Origin: an uncultured Clostridia bacterium | GTDB lineage: Bacteria; Bacillota; Clostridia; Oscillospirales; CAG-382 | Assembly: GCA_947628695.1 (NCBI GenBank) | Contig: CANRAV010000005.1 | Location: forward strand, 1 to 64,000 | Direction: 5' to 3' | DNA length: 64,000 nt | In this document: positions 9,763-18,330 of the stretch, one piece after another | Position numbering within the stretch: the stretch's first letter is position 1 | How the letters are laid out: each line of letters starts with the position of its first letter | Program-made: the position numbers and the translations under genes | Notes under the pieces: model-generated | What the model saw: only the letters and a program-made list of their open reading frames with translations | The model's database searches: none | Told to the model about the DNA's origin: nothing

Positions 9763-10999
9763 ACCTCGTCTGTCCGTTCCCTTCGACGATGTACTTGCTG
9801 GTGGTAAGCTCGTCCGGCCCCATGGGGCCGCGAGCGTGCAGCTTCTGCGTGGAAATGCCTATCTCCGCGCCGAAGCCGTACTCCTCGCCGTCGGTAAAGC
9901 GCGTGGAAACGTTCACGTAAACCGCCGCCGCGTCCACCCCGGCGGTGAACTTCTCCGCCGCCCGCGTGTCCGTAGTCACTATGCACTCGCTGTGCTTGGT
10001 GTTGTACTTGTTTATATGGGCTATCGCCTCGTCAACGCCGTCGACCACCTTGACGGACATGATATAGTCGTTGTACTCGGCGTAAAAATCCTCCTCCGTC
10101 GCCGCCTTTATCCCGGGCAGGATAGAGAGCGTCTCCGGGCAGCCGCGATACTCCACATCGGGCATGCGTTCCTTCAACATCGGCAGGAAGTCTGCCGCAA
10201 TATCGCGGTCGACAAGCAGGCTTTCCATCGCGTTGCAAACGGACGGGCGCTGTGTTTTAGCGTTGTAAACAATTGAAGCGGCCATATCGAAGTTGGCGCT
10301 CTTCTCCACGTATACGTGGCAGTTGCCGGCGCCGGTCTCGATAACCGGGACGGTGGCGTTGTCAACCACGGCGCGTATAAGCCCCTTTCCGCCGCGAGGT
10401 ATAAGCAGGTCGACGACGCCGTTCATCGTCATAAGGCGGGTGCTGCTTTCCCTTGTGGCGTCCTCCACTATCTGCACGCAGTCCCTGGGAAGCCCTGCCT
10501 CTGCAAGCGCGCGCTTTATGCTTGCCGCGATGGCTGCGGAGGACAGGACGGCCTCCTTCCCGCACCTGAGCACGCAGGCGTTGCCGGATTTTACGCATAT
10601 CGCCGCCGCGTCCGCCGTCACGTTGGGGCGAGCCTCGTATATTATCGCTATAAGCCCTATGGGAACGCGCACCCTGCGTATGCGCATGCCGTTTGGCCTG
10701 TTCCACACTGTGCCGCCGCCGAGCGGGTCGGGCAGCGCGGTCACCTTGCGAAGGGACGCGGCCATCGCCCTTATCCGCTTTTCGTCAAGCATAAGCCTGT
10801 CAACAAGCGACTCTTTTATCCCCGCTTCCCTTGCGTTTTTTATATCCGCCGCGTTGGCGGAAAGTATGGCGTTTATATCCTCCTCCAAACAGTCCGCCAT
10901 AAGGGCTATGGCGCGGTTGCGCACCTCCCCGCGGGATACGGACAGGGCTTCGAACGCCCTTTTTGCCGCAAGGCATTTTTCCTTTAAAACATCGGTCAT
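9761..10999 (-). CDS. proA: Gamma-glutamyl phosphate reductase
   Basis: MTDVLKEKCLAAKRAFEALS; PLGGGTVWNRPNGMRIRRVRVPIGLIAIIYEARPNVT. Confidence 0.96.
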   Translation of the reverse strand: MTDVLKEKCLAAKRAFEALSVSRGEVRNRAIALMADCLEEDINAILSANAADIKNAREAGIKESLVDRLMLDEKRIRAMAASLRKVTALPDPLGGGTVWNRPNGMRIRRVRVPIGLIAIIYEARPNVTADAAAICVKSGNACVLRCGKEAVLSSAAIAASIKRALAEAGLPRDCVQIVEDATRESSTRLMTMNGVVDLLIPRGGKGLIRAVVDNATVPVIETGAGNCHVYVEKSANFDMAASIVYNAKTQRPSVCNAMESLLVDRDIAADFLPMLKERMPDVEYRGCPETLSILPGIKAATEEDFYAEYNDYIMSVKVVDGVDEAIAHINKYNTKHSECIVTTDTRAAEKFTAGVDAAAVYVNVSTRFTDGEEYGFGAEIGISTQKLHARGPMGPDELTTSKYIVEGNGQTR

Positions 11000-11003
11000 G
11001 TGA

Positions 11004-11801
11004 TTACTCCTTTGCCGCGTCAAACAGCGTGCCGACAAAATCGCCTTCCGCTATGTCGTAAAGTATGTCGGGATTAGCGCCGTTTGCTATGATCATAGGC
11101 ACGCCGTTTTGCGTGCACATTTTTGCCGCCCTTATCTTCGCCGCCATGCCGCCCGTGCCGCGCTTTGTGCCTGCGCCGCCGGCCTTTGCCTCAAACTCCG
11201 GCGTTATCGCCGCGACGTAGGGGATAAGCGGAGCGCCCGGGTTCTTCTTCGGGTCCTCCTCGAAAAAGCCGTCTATATCCGAAAGGTTTATAAGCAGATC
11301 TGCGCCGCAAAGGGTCGCCACGGTTGCCGCAAGCGTGTCGTTCCCGCCGTACATTATCTCCTCGGAGGAGACGGGGTCGTTCTCGTTTATAACCGGTATG
11401 CAGCCGTGCTCTATAAGCACCCTGAAGGTGTTTTCGGCGTGCTGCCTTCTGTGCGGAATGTCCGTGACGTCACGCGTAAGCAAAAGCTGCGCCACGGTGT
11501 GGCCGTACTCGCCGAAGAGGCGGCTGTACATGCCGATAAGCTCGCACTGGCCGACGGCTGCCGCTGCCTGCTTCTGCTCTGTGGAAAGCTCGTCTCCGCC
11601 CATGCCGATCTTGCCGCTGCCGCAGCCGACCGCACCGGAGGACACAAGCACCATCCGACGGCCGCTGTTCTGCAGGTCGGAGATGCATTTTACAAGCCTT
11701 TCCATGTGCCTTAGGTTTATAAAACCCGACGGATAGGTCAGCGTAGAGGTGCCGACCTTGACGACAATAAGCCTTGCTTCCCTGATTTTCGAAGTTTTCA
11801 T
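11004..11801 (-). CDS. proB: Glutamate 5-kinase, short form without PUA domain
   Basis: RLIVVKVGTSTLTYPSGFINLRHMERL; about 265 aa; adjacent to proA. Confidence 0.95.
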   Translation of the reverse strand: MKTSKIREARLIVVKVGTSTLTYPSGFINLRHMERLVKCISDLQNSGRRMVLVSSGAVGCGSGKIGMGGDELSTEQKQAAAAVGQCELIGMYSRLFGEYGHTVAQLLLTRDVTDIPHRRQHAENTFRVLIEHGCIPVINENDPVSSEEIMYGGNDTLAATVATLCGADLLINLSDIDGFFEEDPKKNPGAPLIPYVAAITPEFEAKAGGAGTKRGTGGMAAKIRAAKMCTQNGVPMIIANGANPDILYDIAEGDFVGTLFDAAKE

Positions 11802-11905
11802 AAAAATTTTCCGCTTTTCTTTAAAATAATACTTTATCTTTTGCAAAGATTATACTATAATATACATGGATTTGTCAAATAAAATATTTGCGGGGAATTG
11901 TTTTG

Positions 11906-12466
11906 ATGAAGCACATTGTTCTTGCAAGCGCCTCGCCGCGCAGGCGGAAGCTTCTTGAGGATTTCGGTTTTGACTTTGAGTCTGTCGCAAGCCGCGCCGA
12001 CGAAGGCGGGACGGAGGGGCTTCCCCCGGCGGAGGCAGTGAAGGAGCTGTCGCTTCGCAAGGCGCTTTGGGTTAAGGAGCGCCGGGAGGACGACGGCAGC
12101 GTCATCCTCGCTGCAGACACGCTTGTCTACCTCGGCTCTGCTCCCTTCGGCAAGCCGAAGGACGGGGAGGACGCCTTCCGCATGCTTTCCGCGCTGTCAG
12201 GCACCTGTCACGAGGTGTACACCGGCATAGCCATCCTCTGCGGCGATACGCGCATTTCGCACGCGGAGTGCACAAGGGTTTTCTTCCGCCCGCTTGACAG
12301 CGAGGAGATACGCGCCTACATAAAGACGGGCGAGCCCATGGACAAGGCCGGTGCCTACGGCATACAGGAGCGCGGAGGCCTTTTCGTAAGCCGCATAGAG
12401 GGCGACTATTACAACGTGCTGGGGCTGCCCATCTGCAAAACCTACGAGCTTTTACGCGGTCTTTAA
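11906..12466 (+). CDS. maf: Maf-like nucleotide pyrophosphatase
   Basis: MKHIVLASASPRRRKLLEDFGFDFE. Confidence 0.95.
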   Translation: MKHIVLASASPRRRKLLEDFGFDFESVASRADEGGTEGLPPAEAVKELSLRKALWVKERREDDGSVILAADTLVYLGSAPFGKPKDGEDAFRMLSALSGTCHEVYTGIAILCGDTRISHAECTRVFFRPLDSEEIRAYIKTGEPMDKAGAYGIQERGGLFVSRIEGDYYNVLGLPICKTYELLRGL

Positions 12467-12501
12467 CCGCGTTGGCAATAAAAAACGAAAGGAAAAATAT
12501 C

Positions 12502-15048
12502 ATGAGAAAAACCAAAGCTTTACTCAGCGCTGTGCTGGCTTTGCTTCTCGTGTGCACTTCGTTTACGGCTAATGCGCTGTACATGAAGGGCGATACGATA
12601 GCGAGCTATGCCATCAAGGAAAGCGAAGCGCACATTTTGGGCGACGGGCTTACCTACAACGAGTTCACGTTTGACGACGCAACCGGCAAGGAGCAGGTCT
12701 GCTTCACCATGGAGTTTGACCCGAAGAAGAGCGACTTCCGCACCTACATATACCACAAGACCGCAAGCGCCGGCTACACCATTGCCGACGACGCAGCTGC
12801 GGCATATGCGGAAGGGCTTGAGGTTTACGCGGCCGTAAACGGCGACTTCTTCTCTATGGAGTCGGATTCCTACGGCACGCCGATAGGCCTTTACGCGACG
12901 GAGGGCAAGCTTGTGGCTTCCTCCGCAGGACTCTCATATCCCAACCTCGTCATCGGGCCCGACGGTGCTGCATCCGTTGTGGACAGCAAGCTTGTATACG
13001 CCGTGAACATCGACGGCAAGGATTACACCCAGCTTGCGGCAGTCAACAAGAAGGGCGTCAGGTCGGACAGCAATATTTACTATTACGACAGGGACCTCGG
13101 TGACACCACTCCCATAGGCACTTCCAGATTCCGCCAGATAGTCTGCGACATTAAAGACGGCGTCATCGGCGTCGGCAAGACCCTTACCGGCACCGTTGCC
13201 GAGATTAAGGAAGCAAGCATGGCAAACATCGGCGAGAACCAGTTCGTCCTCAGCGTAGGCGGCGACATTGACATCACCGGCGCAGATGTGGGCGACACCG
13301 TTACCGTAAAGGTAGAGGAATCCGTTGCAGCCTCCAGGGAGGCAATGAACGCAGCAGAGCACATCATCTCCTGCCGTTACGTCCTCGTTCGCGACGGCGT
13401 TGACCAGAAGGTTGTTGCCTCCGGCATGTCCGACATACTCGCCCAGCGCTGCGTATTCGGCATCAGGCCCGACGGCTCTATCGTTTACATGGTTTGCGAC
13501 GGCAGGCGCAACACCGCAGGCGGCGCAAACGGCCTTACCTTTGAGCAGATTGTTGAGATAATGCTGGCATACGGCTGCAGTGACGTTGTCAACTTTGACG
13601 GCGGCGGTTCCACCGCGGTTATACTCAGCGAGGGCAACGGCCAGTTCAACTACGAGTTCATCGGCGAAGGCGACGGCAGACGCGTTTCCAACTCCATACT
13701 CATAGTTCGCGACCCGGACGCGGATCCCCTCCCCGAGAAGGAATACAAGCCCTTCACTGAAGACCCGGAGAAGGAGCTTCGCAACGTCGCCCTCAACAAG
13801 CCCTACAAGGTGGCCTACAACGGCATAATGACGCCCAAGTACACCACCTCGCTTACCGGCGACGAGTACCTGTTCAAGATGACCGACGGCAGATACCGCA
13901 CAAACGAAGACAACGCCAAGAGGTACGCGGTTGAATTCCTCGGCAGCAACTTCAACGAGACCTACGTTATAGACCTTGAGAAGGACAGGACCGACCTCCG
14001 CAATATCGTATTCAAAAACGTTCTCAGCACCGGTACCAACGGCTTCAAGGAAAACAACGTAATCGTTTACGTCTCCGACGACGGCATGAACTGGAGCATG
14101 AGCGTAGACAACGAGGTCACCAAGGCAGAGGCCGCGCTTGACGGCGCTTACGACTACACCTGCGCCTTCAAGGAGCCCGTTTCCGGCAGATACGTTAAGA
14201 TCGTCATCGGCTCTCCCACCACAAGCATGAGCTTCGACGAGATCGAAGTAAACGGCATGGTAAGCAAGGACGAGCCCGCAGAAGAGCTTAAGCCGGAGGA
14301 TCCCTCCCTCTACCCCGCGGAAGAGCCTACGGAGGTGAACAGAAACGTTGCAGCCGGCAAGAGCTATCACATTCTCGACGACGGCGAAGAGATAGCCGGC
14401 TGGAAGGACACGGATGTCGAGCTTAGGTACTACAGCAAGCCCTGCGCAGACACCGAACCGCCTAAGCTTACCGACGGCAAGGTCGGCACCAGCAGCGGCT
14501 ATCAGGACGGACCCACCCTTGCATGGCGCTCCGGCACCGATTCGCTGGTTGAGATAACGCTTGACCTTGAATACGTATACAGCGACCTGGAGTTTGTTCA
14601 GCTTCGGAACATAATAAACAACGGCGCAAGCTTCGGTCATACGACCACTGCGGATATAAGCTACAGCACCGACGGCGAGAACTACACCGATGCCACCGGC
14701 AAGACTGCGCTTACTATGACGCCCGGAACCTTCTACTACAACCTGACCGTTCAGCTTGATCAGCCGTTCAGCGCGCGTTACGTCAAGGTGAGCTTCAAAA
14801 CCACTAAGTTCCTCTTTGGGCTTGAAGAGCTGACTGTATGCACCTCCGCAACAGACGTGACCCTTGGCGACACAGACGGTGACGGCAATATCAACAGCCT
14901 CGACGCTGTAAAACTGCTTCAGTTTGACGCAGGCCTCGCCGAAGCCACCAACGAGGTGCTTTTGGCAGGCGACGTCAACTTCGACGGTAAGGTCGACAAC
15001 CTCGACGCCGTGCAGATACTTAGCACCGACGCAGGCCTTGGCGAATAA
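12502..15048 (+). CDS. Secreted phosphodiester glycosidase (NAGPA-like) with F5/8C-like domains and dockerin-like C-terminus
   Basis: MRKTKALLSAVLALLL signal; VVNFDGGGSTAVIL motif; RYVKIVIGS / RYVKVSFKT; LGDTDGDGNINSLDAVKLLQ. Confidence 0.85.
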   Translation: MRKTKALLSAVLALLLVCTSFTANALYMKGDTIASYAIKESEAHILGDGLTYNEFTFDDATGKEQVCFTMEFDPKKSDFRTYIYHKTASAGYTIADDAAAAYAEGLEVYAAVNGDFFSMESDSYGTPIGLYATEGKLVASSAGLSYPNLVIGPDGAASVVDSKLVYAVNIDGKDYTQLAAVNKKGVRSDSNIYYYDRDLGDTTPIGTSRFRQIVCDIKDGVIGVGKTLTGTVAEIKEASMANIGENQFVLSVGGDIDITGADVGDTVTVKVEESVAASREAMNAAEHIISCRYVLVRDGVDQKVVASGMSDILAQRCVFGIRPDGSIVYMVCDGRRNTAGGANGLTFEQIVEIMLAYGCSDVVNFDGGGSTAVILSEGNGQFNYEFIGEGDGRRVSNSILIVRDPDADPLPEKEYKPFTEDPEKELRNVALNKPYKVAYNGIMTPKYTTSLTGDEYLFKMTDGRYRTNEDNAKRYAVEFLGSNFNETYVIDLEKDRTDLRNIVFKNVLSTGTNGFKENNVIVYVSDDGMNWSMSVDNEVTKAEAALDGAYDYTCAFKEPVSGRYVKIVIGSPTTSMSFDEIEVNGMVSKDEPAEELKPEDPSLYPAEEPTEVNRNVAAGKSYHILDDGEEIAGWKDTDVELRYYSKPCADTEPPKLTDGKVGTSSGYQDGPTLAWRSGTDSLVEITLDLEYVYSDLEFVQLRNIINNGASFGHTTTADISYSTDGENYTDATGKTALTMTPGTFYYNLTVQLDQPFSARYVKVSFKTTKFLFGLEELTVCTSATDVTLGDTDGDGNINSLDAVKLLQFDAGLAEATNEVLLAGDVNFDGKVDNLDAVQILSTDAGLGE

Positions 15049-15098
15049 GACTTCTTGTTTTTAGAACCAAAGGCAGAATTCCTTTGGGAACCCAATCC

Positions 15099-15136
15099 GG
15101 CAGCGCAGGACACGTCCCTGTGCTGCCTCTCTTTTT
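15099..15136 (+). terminator. Rho-independent terminator
   Basis: GGCAGCGCAGG-acacgt-CCCTGTGCTGCC-tctcTTTTTT. Confidence 0.8.
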
Positions 15137-15194
15137 TGCACGTTTTGGCGATTTTGCCCTTTTATTATTTTTTGGCCGAGCTTTTTTCGCTTTT

Positions 15195-15405
15195 ATTATT
15201 TTGGCCGAGCCCCGGCTCGGCCTTGTTTTTATGAAGGGACTCGGTCCCTTCATGGCTGTTTTGGGTTAGGCTTATAGAAAAACACAGCTTTTTAGACCCA
15301 AAGGGCACAGCCCTTTGGAAACCCAATTTGGCAGCGCAAGTCGCGCCTCCGCCGTGTAAAGGTCGATCACACGTATGAAGCCCTTCATCTATTGTACCGC
15401 GCAAA
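15195..15405 (+). repeat. Family A repeat copy
   Basis: ggccgagccccggctcggcc, gaagggactcggtcccttc, aaagggcacagccctttgg, ggcagcgcaag, cacacgtatgaagc. Confidence 0.85.
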
Positions 15406-15410
15406 TGCCT

Positions 15411-15733
15411 CCGACCGCGAGCAAAGCGGGAGGCGGCGCAGCCCGCCCAAAAACGCGAGCGGAGCGAGCATATAATCAATAACGAATTTTCCGCGGACAG
15501 GTGCCGCGGAAAATTCTCCTTGGATTCCCGCGAGTGCCTACCCCTCACCCCCACGGGGTGGGGGTAGGCGCGAGACGCGAGTGAACGGGAATCTATAATA
15601 AACCGAAGGCTCTTGGAAAAGCCGTGCTTTTCCAAGAGCCAACCTTTTAGCCTATTTGGGGGTGCCCCGAAAATCGTCAGATTTTTGGGGGAAATAATTC
15701 GGGGTCCCCGAAAAGCCGTAAGGCTTTTTGGGG
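15411..15733. repeat. Family B multi-hairpin repeat copy 2
   Basis: Near-identical to copy 1 over gaattttccgcgg..., but with a different paired hairpin (ggctcttggaaaagc..gcttttccaagagcc); abuts the mscL stop. Confidence 0.88.
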
Positions 15734-16225
15734 CTATTTCTTTAGCAAGTCTCTGATTTCGGAAAGAAGAGCGTTGTTCTTCTCCTCAACGGTGGGCTCC
15801 GGCGGGGTCTCGGGCGCTGCCTCTGCCTCCTCGTGCTGCTTTTTAAGCAGCTTCTCCGCAAGCTCTATACGCTTCTTGTTGAACACCATCGCGGCCTTGA
15901 TTATAACGAACAAAACCAGCGCCACAAGCAGGAAATCGACCACGGCCTGCATAAACGAGCCCCAGTAAATAGCCGACTCTGCCGTCATTTCCCCGGTCGC
16001 TATGTCAAGCTCTGCCGGCTTAAGAACCGTCTTAAAGTCCGAAACCGACACTCCGCCAAGCAGGTATGTAATGCCCGGCATGATGATTTGGTCGGTCAGC
16101 GCCGTAACAATTGCCTTGAAGGAATTACCGATGATAACGCCGACTGCCATGTCGAAGATGTTGCCTCTTGAAATGAACTTCTTAAACTCGGTGAAAAAGC
16201 CTTTTTTTCCGTCTTTTTTTGACAT
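15734..16225 (-). CDS. mscL: Large-conductance mechanosensitive channel
   Basis: FKKFISRGNIFDMAVGVIIGNSFKAIVTALTDQIIMPGI. Confidence 0.95.
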   Translation of the reverse strand: MSKKDGKKGFFTEFKKFISRGNIFDMAVGVIIGNSFKAIVTALTDQIIMPGITYLLGGVSVSDFKTVLKPAELDIATGEMTAESAIYWGSFMQAVVDFLLVALVLFVIIKAAMVFNKKRIELAEKLLKKQHEEAEAAPETPPEPTVEEKNNALLSEIRDLLKK

Positions 16226-16227
16226 CC

Positions 16228-16974
16228 TCAGTCAAACCTCCTTAGTTTTTTGTTCCTTATATCAATCGCCCTGTCGGGGTAATTGGTTATAACAGCGTCG
16301 GCTTCCATCTCCACAAGCGCGCTTACCGTCTCCGCCGCGTTCGGCGTGTACGGGTGCACGCGCAGACCCGCGGCGTGCGCGGTGCGGATGTAGTCGGCGT
16401 CGGCAAGCACGCCTATATACGAGGGATGAAGCGCGCAGGCGGAAAGCCCCCTGCCAAGTGCCACAAACTCCTTCTCCTCGCCGTAAAGCGGGGCGACAAA
16501 GGCCGCAGGGCTTTTTTCCTTAAGCTCTTTTAAGTACTCGTGAACAAACGAGGAGTAGATGACCGAACCGACCGCGCCCGCGTCCGCCTCTATCTTAAGA
16601 ACGGCGTCCACAATCTCCGGCCGCGTCTTCTTAAGCTCCACGTTCACGGTCATTCCGCAGGGAATAAGCGCGCGGTAAACCTCCTCCAAAAGCGGTATCC
16701 TCTCGCCCTCAAAGCGCTTGCCGAAGGCGGCAGGATAGCCGAAGTCGAAGCCTAAAAGCTCTTCATAGGTCTTGTCCTCTATCGCCCCCTCGCCGTTTGA
16801 TGTGCGCTTGATGTCGCCGTCGTGGCAGACAACCACCTTCCCGTCCGCCGTCAGGTGCACGTCAAGCTCCACTCCGTCGGCGCCCAAGCGCTTTGCAAGC
16901 AGGAACGCCGCCATTGTGTTTTCCGGCGCATATGCGGAAGCCCCCCTATGCGCCCATACTGCTGTGTACTGCAT
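16228..16974 (-). CDS. Glycerophosphodiester phosphodiesterase
   Basis: VWAHRGASAYAPENTMAAFLLAKRLGADGVELDVHLTADG. Confidence 0.95.
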   Translation of the reverse strand: MQYTAVWAHRGASAYAPENTMAAFLLAKRLGADGVELDVHLTADGKVVVCHDGDIKRTSNGEGAIEDKTYEELLGFDFGYPAAFGKRFEGERIPLLEEVYRALIPCGMTVNVELKKTRPEIVDAVLKIEADAGAVGSVIYSSFVHEYLKELKEKSPAAFVAPLYGEEKEFVALGRGLSACALHPSYIGVLADADYIRTAHAAGLRVHPYTPNAAETVSALVEMEADAVITNYPDRAIDIRNKKLRRFD

Positions 16975-16995
16975 AACCGGTCTCCTTCCTTTATT

Positions 16996-18138
16996 TTAGG
17001 TAAATTCCCTATCTATTACTACAATAGTGTTGTATCCCGGGTTAAGCTGCTTAAAAGCGCTGTCAAGCGCCTTCATGATGTCGCCGTCAGAGGTCTTCAC
17101 CTCGTAGGGCTTCGTCACGTCGAAAAGTATGTTCGTTCGCGCCTCGCCCCACACAACGCGGAAGTCGTGCAGGGATAGCCTTTCGTCTATCGACGACAAA
17201 GCGTTTGCTGCATAGTCTTTAAGCGAATGCACAAACTCGTCCTCGGGGTGCACAGGGTCCATGTGGAGAGTGGCGACGATGCCGAAGCGCTCGTAAATGC
17301 CCATCTCTATACTGTCTATCATCTCGTGGTTGGCGAACACGTCCCTCTCGCCGTCGACCTCCACGTGCAGTGACAGGAAGGCGCGCTTAGGCCCATACTG
17401 GTGTATGATAAGGTCGTGCGTGCCGAGTACGCCGTCCACGCCCTTCACATAGTCAAGCACTCCGGCAGACACCGAGGGATCCGGTTTTACGCCGATGATG
17501 CTGTCGACGCTTTCCTTTATGATGCCGATACCTGCCCTGGCGATAAACAGCGCTATGAGGATGCCCGCGTACCCGTCCAGATTGAAGCCTATGACGGGGC
17601 TTAAAAAGGCGCAGAGAAGCACGGCGGAGGTCGCCGCCACGTCGGACAGGCTGTCCAGCGCTGCCGCCTTCAGAAGACCGCTGTTTAAGGTTCTTGCAAA
17701 GCGGTTGTTCATAAGGAACATAAAGAACTTCACAAGCACCGAGGCGCCTATAACCGCGCCGCTGACAACGCCGAGGCTTTTTATCTCCGGCGGGTGGACG
17801 ATGTCCTTCACGGAGGACACGCCAAGCTCCCAGGCAAGCAGCAGCACGACAAAGGCCACTATCATGGAGGCGACGTACTCCACCCGCTCGTGACCGAAGG
17901 GGTGGTTCTTGTCGGCAGGCTTGCCGGACACGCGGAAGGACACAAGCGAAACGACGGAGGAGAAGCAGTCCGTAAGGTTGTTGAACGCGTCGGCAGTGAC
18001 GGAGACATAGCCCGTCACAAGGCCGACGGCAAGCTTCTCCCCGAAAAGCAGCAGGTTAAGCGCAGCGCCTGCTGCGCCGCAGCGCATGCCCGTCATTTCG
18101 CGCCGTCTCTCCAAATCCGCAGTGCTGCCCGTGGCCAT
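16996..18138 (-). CDS. Cation diffusion facilitator family transporter
   Basis: Multi-TM, SVTADAFNNLTDCFSSVVSLVSF, HPFGHERVEY. Confidence 0.93.
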   Translation of the reverse strand: MATGSTADLERRREMTGMRCGAAGAALNLLLFGEKLAVGLVTGYVSVTADAFNNLTDCFSSVVSLVSFRVSGKPADKNHPFGHERVEYVASMIVAFVVLLLAWELGVSSVKDIVHPPEIKSLGVVSGAVIGASVLVKFFMFLMNNRFARTLNSGLLKAAALDSLSDVAATSAVLLCAFLSPVIGFNLDGYAGILIALFIARAGIGIIKESVDSIIGVKPDPSVSAGVLDYVKGVDGVLGTHDLIIHQYGPKRAFLSLHVEVDGERDVFANHEMIDSIEMGIYERFGIVATLHMDPVHPEDEFVHSLKDYAANALSSIDERLSLHDFRVVWGEARTNILFDVTKPYEVKTSDGDIMKALDSAFKQLNPGYNTIVVIDREFT

Positions 18139-18144
18139 GACCCG

Positions 18145-18330
18145 TCAGCCGTTGAGCTTTGCAAGCAGTGCGTCCACATCCGCACCGTGTGCGGCGCAGG
18201 CCTGCTCTACCGTCTCGCTCCTGGAGCAGGGACAGCCGAGGCAGTGCATGCCTATTTCGAAAAAGCACTCTGCAAGCTCCGGATTTGCGTCAAGTATTTC
18301 TCCTATAACCGAGTCCTTTGTAAATTTCAT
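18145..18330 (-). CDS. DUF1858-like small protein
   Basis: MKFTKDSVIGEILDANPELAECFFEIGMHCLGCPCS. Confidence 0.85.
   Translation of the reverse strand: MKFTKDSVIGEILDANPELAECFFEIGMHCLGCPCSRSETVEQACAAHGADVDALLAKLNG

Noticed and set aside
12934-14640. 568-aa minus-strand ORF opposite the NAGPA-dockerin gene
   Set aside because: Antisense shadow ORF; Val/Gly-rich composition typical of reverse reading of GC-biased codons
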